Assembly (NCBI RefSeq): GCF_035194505.1
Contig: NZ_CP136573.1
Location: 1 to 64,000 of the forward strand
Length of the DNA stretch: 64,000 bases
Direction: 5' to 3'
DNA from: Erythrobacter sp.
GTDB lineage: Bacteria > Pseudomonadota > Alphaproteobacteria > Sphingomonadales > Sphingomonadaceae
This document shows, piece by piece, positions 60,158 through 64,000 of the stretch. A program made the translations under genes and the position numbers. How positions within the stretch are numbered: position 1 is the stretch's first letter; every line of letters begins with the position of its first letter. The notes beneath the pieces are model-generated. The model was given only the letters and a program-made list of their open reading frames with translations. It searched no databases and had not been told where the DNA came from.

Positions 60158-60658
60158 TCATTGGGGTTCAGTTACGCGCCGGAGATCCTGTAGGTAAAGG
60201 TCAAGATGCTGGCCCGGTGGACTGGTCATACGACCGATTGCCCGAAGGAAAGGATTTGGGATCGTGACCTCTTCGGCAAACACGCCGCGTGTGCCGTTGC
60301 CATCGGGTTCAAGCCCGGCACGCCAAAGTCCCTCGAAACCAAGCGACGACTTGTAGGCGATGACGAAGGTGCTTGCGGGACGGCTCTCGATCAACCGAAA
60401 GGCAAGCGTGCTTCCGTCGTCGGGGAATTCGGTCCATTGCTTGCCGTCGCTGCTGACCTCAACCTTGCCGATATCGCTACGCCACGCCTTTTGACCGCGA
60501 ACGTCGCTGATACGAGCGTGGACCCCCTCGGGCGATGCTGCGAATTGGACCTCACGCTCGGTTCTGGTGGTTGCGGGGATTGAAAGACCCCAGGCGTAAA
60601 GTCCGCCGAGGGCAAGCACCGCAAGCGCGGCAAGCGCCAGCAAGGCCTTCCGGATCAT
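60158..60658 (-). CDS. SRPBCC-fold membrane-anchored protein
   Basis: A 166-residue protein. An N-terminal hydrophobic helix (ALLALAALAVLALGGLYAW) is followed by a polyketide-cyclase/SRPBCC-type domain: TRTEREVQFAASPEGVHARIS, then GTRGVFAEEVTIPNPFLR, a layout seen in ligand-binding proteins. Function unknown. The start overlaps the stop of the alkyltransferase-like gene, so it is the second gene of a pair. Confidence 0.75.
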   Translation of the reverse strand: MIRKALLALAALAVLALGGLYAWGLSIPATTRTEREVQFAASPEGVHARISDVRGQKAWRSDIGKVEVSSDGKQWTEFPDDGSTLAFRLIESRPASTFVIAYKSSLGFEGLWRAGLEPDGNGTRGVFAEEVTIPNPFLRAIGRMTSPPGQHLDLYLQDLRRVTEPQ

Positions 60659-61155
60659 GCGCGCCTCTCCAGCGGATCCGCTGGCGTCCGATCGGCAAAG
60701 TCAAAGACGGCAGGCTTCTTGCGCAGCGGCGAAACGCGCACGCCCTCGGCTTCCAGCAGCGCCTGCTGCGCCTCGGTGCCGCCGGGGTATTTGGGATTGA
60801 GAAAGCCGCCTTTCTTCAGCACGCGCCACCAAGGCGTAAGCTCACTTTCAGGCAAACCAATCGCGCGCTGCTCCTCTGCTGCGCGTGCGCACATATTGAG
60901 GAAGATCGCGGTCGAAACGGGACAGGCCACCGCGACCTGATGGCGGCGGGCGATTGCGGCGCGAAGGTCATCGAGCGTAACGACCTCTCCCGACTTGAGC
61001 GTGCGCACAATGGCGTTCACCTCCGCGGGGGAGGAGACAACCATCGCCCCGCCATCGGCCTCACGATAGCCAGGTGCACCTGGTGGAATCATATGGACAA
61101 TGTGCGGTTCGCGCCCGTTGTTCAGGTGCTCCAGTGCGGTCTTTCGTTTTGCCAT
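60655..61155 (-). CDS. Alkyltransferase-like (MGMT-family) protein without the active-site Cys
   Basis: A 166-residue protein. VNAIVRTLKSGEVVTLDDLRAAIARRHQ and the later L-T-P-W-W-R-V-L-K-K-G-G-F-L-N, QQALLEAEGV follow the O6-alkylguanine-DNA alkyltransferase pattern. The usual PCHRV is PWWRV, so the alkyl-accepting Cys is absent and it resembles alkyltransferase-like proteins that flag lesions for excision repair. A ~55-residue N-terminal part (EPHIVHMIPPGAPGYREADG) is extra. It is coupled to the SRPBCC gene. Confidence 0.72.
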   Translation of the reverse strand: MAKRKTALEHLNNGREPHIVHMIPPGAPGYREADGGAMVVSSPAEVNAIVRTLKSGEVVTLDDLRAAIARRHQVAVACPVSTAIFLNMCARAAEEQRAIGLPESELTPWWRVLKKGGFLNPKYPGGTEAQQALLEAEGVRVSPLRKKPAVFDFADRTPADPLERRA

Positions 61156-61368
61156 AGGGTCGCTCTCTCCGATTCGAGCGAAGGCTTACCGCATCACCAA
61201 TCGCGGCGGAATAAGAGCGGTTTGTTCGCTTTTTGATCTAATCGCACCGCCGCAAGACCCGCGCGCGACAACAGGAGCAGACCTTCTCAAATCCACTCAA
61301 CACCGGTCATCCCGCTCACCACGCTGCAACGACAAAACCGGACAACGAGTGCCGCAGTGCAGGATGGA

Positions 61369-62220
61369 TCACATACCGAGTCCTTGTCCAAATCCAGGCG
61401 GCAATCGGAGCCCTTTTCTGACCTTTTCATCCGTTTGCCGCTGCTCTTCATCGAGTTGCGACGCACGCTCGGGTTGTGATTTGGCCAAGGCTGAGCGTTC
61501 CTTCTTCAGGCTTTCGCGGAGTTCGAGGACGCTGTCTGTCGTCGTGCTCAAATGCGTGAACGCCTGTGCCGCGTGAACAAAGCTCGACTCCAAGTCAGCC
61601 AAAGGCATCCTCGCCACATTTCCGGGGTCGCTGTCATTGGCAGGGCGCATGGTCATGCTATCGCCTTCAATCGAGGCAGCCCACTGGCCGGACGTGATTG
61701 CATCCAGAATCTTCCGCGATTTTTCAATGCGCTGCTGCTCGGCGGAAAGCGCCTCTGCTTTGCGCTTCCAATCGGCCTTGGCCGCTTCGGCTTGCTGCCA
61801 TGCTTTGCCAAGCTCATGTCTTGCCTTGATAATGCCTCTCGCCCAGTCGGGCGCGTCTTTCTGGACGGTTGAACGGAGCGGTTCCGGCATTGACGCCATC
61901 AGTTGAGGTGCGACAGCAACCTTGCCGCTGCCATCAATGATGATCTTGTCAGGTGCCGAAGCGGTGGCGGCGATCAAGGCCATCCAGTGCTCCTGCACCA
62001 GCATCGCGGCGCTAGCCTGTCTTTCCTTCGCCGCAGCGGCGTTCGATGCCTCCGTTGCCGCGTCTAGCCGCTGTTTGATCTGTCGTTCTGACTCGCTGAC
62101 GTTCGCGATCCTGACATCCAGATCGCGCACGGCATCGTGGTGCACTCGCACGGCTTCCTGATGGGCGGCGACGGACCGCTGATGCTCTCTGCGCTCTCGT
62201 TCCAGCGTCGACTCCCGGTC
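61369..62220 (-). pseudogene. C-terminal coiled-coil fragment of a larger protein, truncated by the IS
   Basis: The frame is open from the right-hand IS edge to a stop at 61369 (283 residues, no proper start). It is rich in Ala, Glu, Lys and Arg with long heptad-like stretches (ERERREHQRSVAAHQEAVR, then ESERQIKQRLDAATEAS) and a short Gly-rich end. Such tails occur in plasmid mobilisation (MobV/Pre-type) relaxases, which would fit an island, but no relaxase domain is visible and the identity is unproven. Confidence 0.6.
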
Positions 62221-62281
62221 TGAGGTGGTCCCGCCTTTTTGGACAGTTTGGCGGCTAAGTTAAGCTAATCCCGGTTGTCGT

Positions 62282-63172
62282 TCATGCCGCCTGTTTGGTC
62301 ATCAGATCATGGGGGGCATGCCCCCCATGATCTGATTGCCCGATCCGCCGATAGGCCTCGACCGGGGTTCGCCCGGCCAGGCCCGAGTGCGGACGCTGGG
62401 TGTTGTAATAGGTGATCCACCGGCCAAGGCCAGCCTTCAGCTCCGATCCGGTCTCACAGGCATGGAGATAGACGCATTCGTATTTCAGGGAGCGCCAGAG
62501 GCGCTCGATAAAGACGTTGTCCATCCACCGCCCCCGGCCATCCATGCTGATGCGGACCTCGGCGTCTCGCAGCACGCTGGTGAAGGCGTAGCTGGTAAAC
62601 TGGCTGCCCTGGTCGGTATTGAAGATCTCCGGCTTGCCGAACCGGACCAGCGCCTCCTCCAGCGCCGCGACGCAGAACCCGGCGTCCATCGTGTTCGACA
62701 GCCGCCACGCCAAGACCTTGCGGGTGGCCCAGTCCATGATCGCCACCAGGTAGAGGAAGCCGCGGCGCATCGGGATGTATGTCACATCGGCGCACCAGAC
62801 ATGGTTGGGCCGCTCGATCGCCAGCTTGCGCAGCAGGTACGGATAGACCCGGTGCTGCGGGTGCGGATCGCTCGTGCGCGGCCGCTGGTAGATCGGCGTC
62901 AGGCCCATCTTCGCCATCAACCGCCGTGCACGGCGACGACCGACCTCGTGGCCGTTGCGACGCAGGTGCCGCGCCATCTGGCGGCTGCCGTACCACGGAC
63001 ACTCCATGAAGGTTTCGTCGATCACCGTCATCAGCGCCAGCGTCTCATCCGTTTCCGGCACCGGCGCGTAGTAATAGGACGAACGACTAATCCGCAGCAG
63101 GCGGCACTGCGCCGAGATCGACAAGCGGTGGTGAGCAGGTTCGACCATCGCCCGCCTCCGGTCCAGGCTCAT
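62282..63172 (-). CDS. IS3-family transposase OrfB
   Basis: A 296-residue DDE integrase. Catalytic residues are in VWCADVTYIPM (Asp), NTDQGSQFTS (Asp) and ERLWRSLKYE (Glu); an HTH_21-type segment S-A-Q-C-R-L-L-R-I-S-R-S-S-Y-Y lies at the N-terminus. Its ATG overlaps the orfA stop region, and a -1 shift at 63190-63196 would fuse the two. Reading frame complete. Confidence 0.93.
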   Translation of the reverse strand: MSLDRRRAMVEPAHHRLSISAQCRLLRISRSSYYYAPVPETDETLALMTVIDETFMECPWYGSRQMARHLRRNGHEVGRRRARRLMAKMGLTPIYQRPRTSDPHPQHRVYPYLLRKLAIERPNHVWCADVTYIPMRRGFLYLVAIMDWATRKVLAWRLSNTMDAGFCVAALEEALVRFGKPEIFNTDQGSQFTSYAFTSVLRDAEVRISMDGRGRWMDNVFIERLWRSLKYECVYLHACETGSELKAGLGRWITYYNTQRPHSGLAGRTPVEAYRRIGQSDHGGHAPHDLMTKQAA

Positions 63173-63453
63173 CGACCGAAGGCTTTCGCTAAAAAATCCC
63201 GCTCCACCACCAGTTGCCCGATCTTGGCGTGCAGCTTTTCCACCTCGCCCTCGCTGACCGCCCTGGCCGCATCACCAGCCCCGGAAAAGGTGCTCGCCAT
63301 CCCGTCGATGGCCTGCCGCTTCCAGGCCGCGATCATCGTGTGGTGCACGCCATGCTTCGCTGCCAGCTCCGCCAGCGTCAGGTCGCCCCGGATCGCTTCC
63401 AGCGCCACCTTGGCCTTGAACTCCGCGCTGTAGCGCTTCCTCGTCGTCTTCAT
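63169..63453 (-). CDS. IS3-family transposase OrfA
   Basis: A 94-residue DNA-binding protein with a helix-turn-helix (L-A-E-L-A-A-K-H-G-V-H-H-T-M-I-A-A-W-K) and a C-terminal zipper region (EVEKLHAKIGQLVVERDFL). Typical IS3-type OrfA length. It ends 4 bp inside orfB. Confidence 0.92.
   Translation of the reverse strand: MKTTRKRYSAEFKAKVALEAIRGDLTLAELAAKHGVHHTMIAAWKRQAIDGMASTFSGAGDAARAVSEGEVEKLHAKIGQLVVERDFLAKAFGR
63190..63196 (-). other. Programmed -1 frameshift heptamer T-TTT-TTA in the intact IS
   Basis: On the minus strand the orfA frame reads GAT TTT TTA; slipping back one base enters the orfB frame directly (AGC GAA AGC CTT, then ATG AGC). This is the U-UUU-UUA type slip site known from IS3-like elements and retroviruses. 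Confidence 0.65.
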
Positions 63454-63518
63454 TCCCGTACCAATCCATCAGGTCGGGATTAGCTTAGCATCCTGTCCAG
63501 AAAACCGGCACCACCTCA

Positions 63519-63869
63519 GCCCAACACGACAGGGACGCGCCGGACTGGGTGCGCATTCAGACTGATAACCACGATGATAGCTCGACCTACGTTGATCTGA
63601 AATCGATCCGCGCCGGTAACGGATATCGGCAGGTGTGGGCAAAGCAGGTCTTCAAACCTAACCCTAACGCCATCAAAGAGATCCGCGTTCAGTACGAGCT
63701 TGATTGCAAGGACCCGGCGTATCGCATCCTCAGAAGCCGTGTTTACCAGAAAGATGGCTCGGTCGAGGGTCAACCCAAAGGCGAGGGCTGGTTCAACGTT
63801 TTGCCTGACGATACGAGCGGGCTAAAGGCGCTTCATGATGCCGTTTGTGGCGCAAGAGTTCGGGCGTAG
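63519..63869 (+). pseudogene. Adhesin-E-like secreted protein fragment, 5' end lost at the IS
   Basis: The frame is open from the IS edge to a TAG at 63869 (116 residues). From D-W-V-R-I-Q-T-D-N to the end it has the surface-adhesin protein E layout: TYVDLKSIRAGNGYRQVWAKQ, Y-E-L-D-C-K-D-P-A-Y-R-I-L-R-S-R-V-Y and a final V-C-G-A. No signal peptide remains. A GTG at 63549 could start a product, but without export. Family call is by pattern only. Confidence 0.6.
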
Positions 63870-64000
63870 CGCTGGGGTCAGAGGTGTTTGCGAGCCCCTC
63901 GCGCTCCTGCTCAAGCATCGCGATGGGCCGAAGCGGGCTTGTGATCGGCCGGTTCGGATTTTCCAGTTCATCATCAAAAAAAATTCGCGCGGACGTAGCC
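63793..64000 (-). CDS. Possible partial gene at the right edge
   Basis: A minus-strand frame enters from the window edge and stops at 63793 (about 68 codons: RIFFDDELENPNRPITSPL, then PIAMLEQEREGLANTSDP). It overlaps the adhesin-like fragment by 77 bp. No family is recognised; an A8 run at 63976-63983 lies in it. It fills the otherwise featureless last 130 bp. Confidence 0.25.
   Translation of the reverse strand, partial: ATSARIFFDDELENPNRPITSPLRPIAMLEQEREGLANTSDPSATPELLRHKRHHEAPLARSYRQAKR

Larger units (their letters stand above)
62221..63518 (-). mobile_element. IS3-family insertion sequence, 1298 bp, apparently intact
   Basis: The terminal inverted repeats are TGAGGTGGTCCCGCCTTTTT (left) and, reversed, TGAGGTGGTGCCGGTTTTCT (right), with TGGACAG following in both. 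It carries overlapping orfA and orfB and a slippery heptamer. No target repeat is visible: GTC lies before the left end and GCC after the right. Both flanking genes are headless, so a deletion occurred at one or both edges. Confidence 0.88.

Overview
The window is GC-rich, tightly packed bacterial chromosome that reads as an alphaproteobacterium of the order Sphingomonadales, probably Erythrobacteraceae. This is inferred from the aa3 oxidase cluster layout (coxB, ctaD, ctaB, ctaG, ctaE, DUF983, SURF1), a class I lysyl-tRNA synthetase, an FnrL-type regulator, and the style of the gene neighbourhoods. No database search was possible. A perfect 16-bp parS palindrome at 42561 suggests that the window lies in the origin-proximal, ParB-bound part of a chromosome.

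Layout. 1-1498 (minus): a partial serine hydrolase behind pyrE. 1743-12942 (plus): a long run of mostly touching genes that builds cytochrome c oxidase (subunits I, II and III, haem O synthase, copper and haem assembly factors), then thrC, an RlmI-like methyltransferase, folB, a half-length SDR-like protein, and moaA-moaD-moaE. 12942-14798: an oxygen-response module, with an FnrL-type Fe-S regulator coupled to a lipoprotein gene and an FNR box in front of the neighbouring membrane protein. 15020-15684: rplU-rpmA. 15900-29827: housekeeping and accessory genes (GNAT, TetR, ygfZ, pyrC, rarD, selO, a hydrolase, a glycosyltransferase, a YfgM-like protein, bamB, an ICMT-like protein), plus an astD gene broken by one in-frame amber codon. 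29923-33801 (minus): rsmE-gshA-CHAT protease-monooxygenase, an apparent operon. 33841-42255: ubiA, a SRAP gene, soxR with a candidate operator shared with a VOC gene, an M3 peptidase, sixA and a DinG-type helicase. 42561-50738: parS, lysS, a 2OG oxygenase, an RcnB-like repeat protein, a flavin oxidoreductase-like protein, a degenerate GGDEF protein, ettA and an M28 peptidase.

50769-53819 is a damaged chemotaxis locus. cheY-cheW-orf101 are intact, but an IS3-family element (51968-53492, transposase frameshifted) sits 38 bp upstream of cheY, and only the last third of a cheB-like gene survives on its far side. There is no target duplication, which points to a deletion beside the IS. After corA, an AceE-like transketolase and a DUF885 protein, the sequence changes character near 59020. 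A 22-bp copy of what looks like a tRNA 3' end (tRNA-Pro type) marks a probable integration scar. It is followed by accessory genes (DJ-1/PfpI, an alkyltransferase-like protein with an SRPBCC protein), a coiled-coil gene remnant, an apparently intact second IS3-family element (62221-63518), and a headless adhesin-E-like gene.

The most interesting signals are the FNR box with its regulator, the parS site, the signal-peptide-bearing CHAT protease in a glutathione operon, the IS-scarred chemotaxis locus, the single-amber astD, and the tRNA-end scar with its downstream island.
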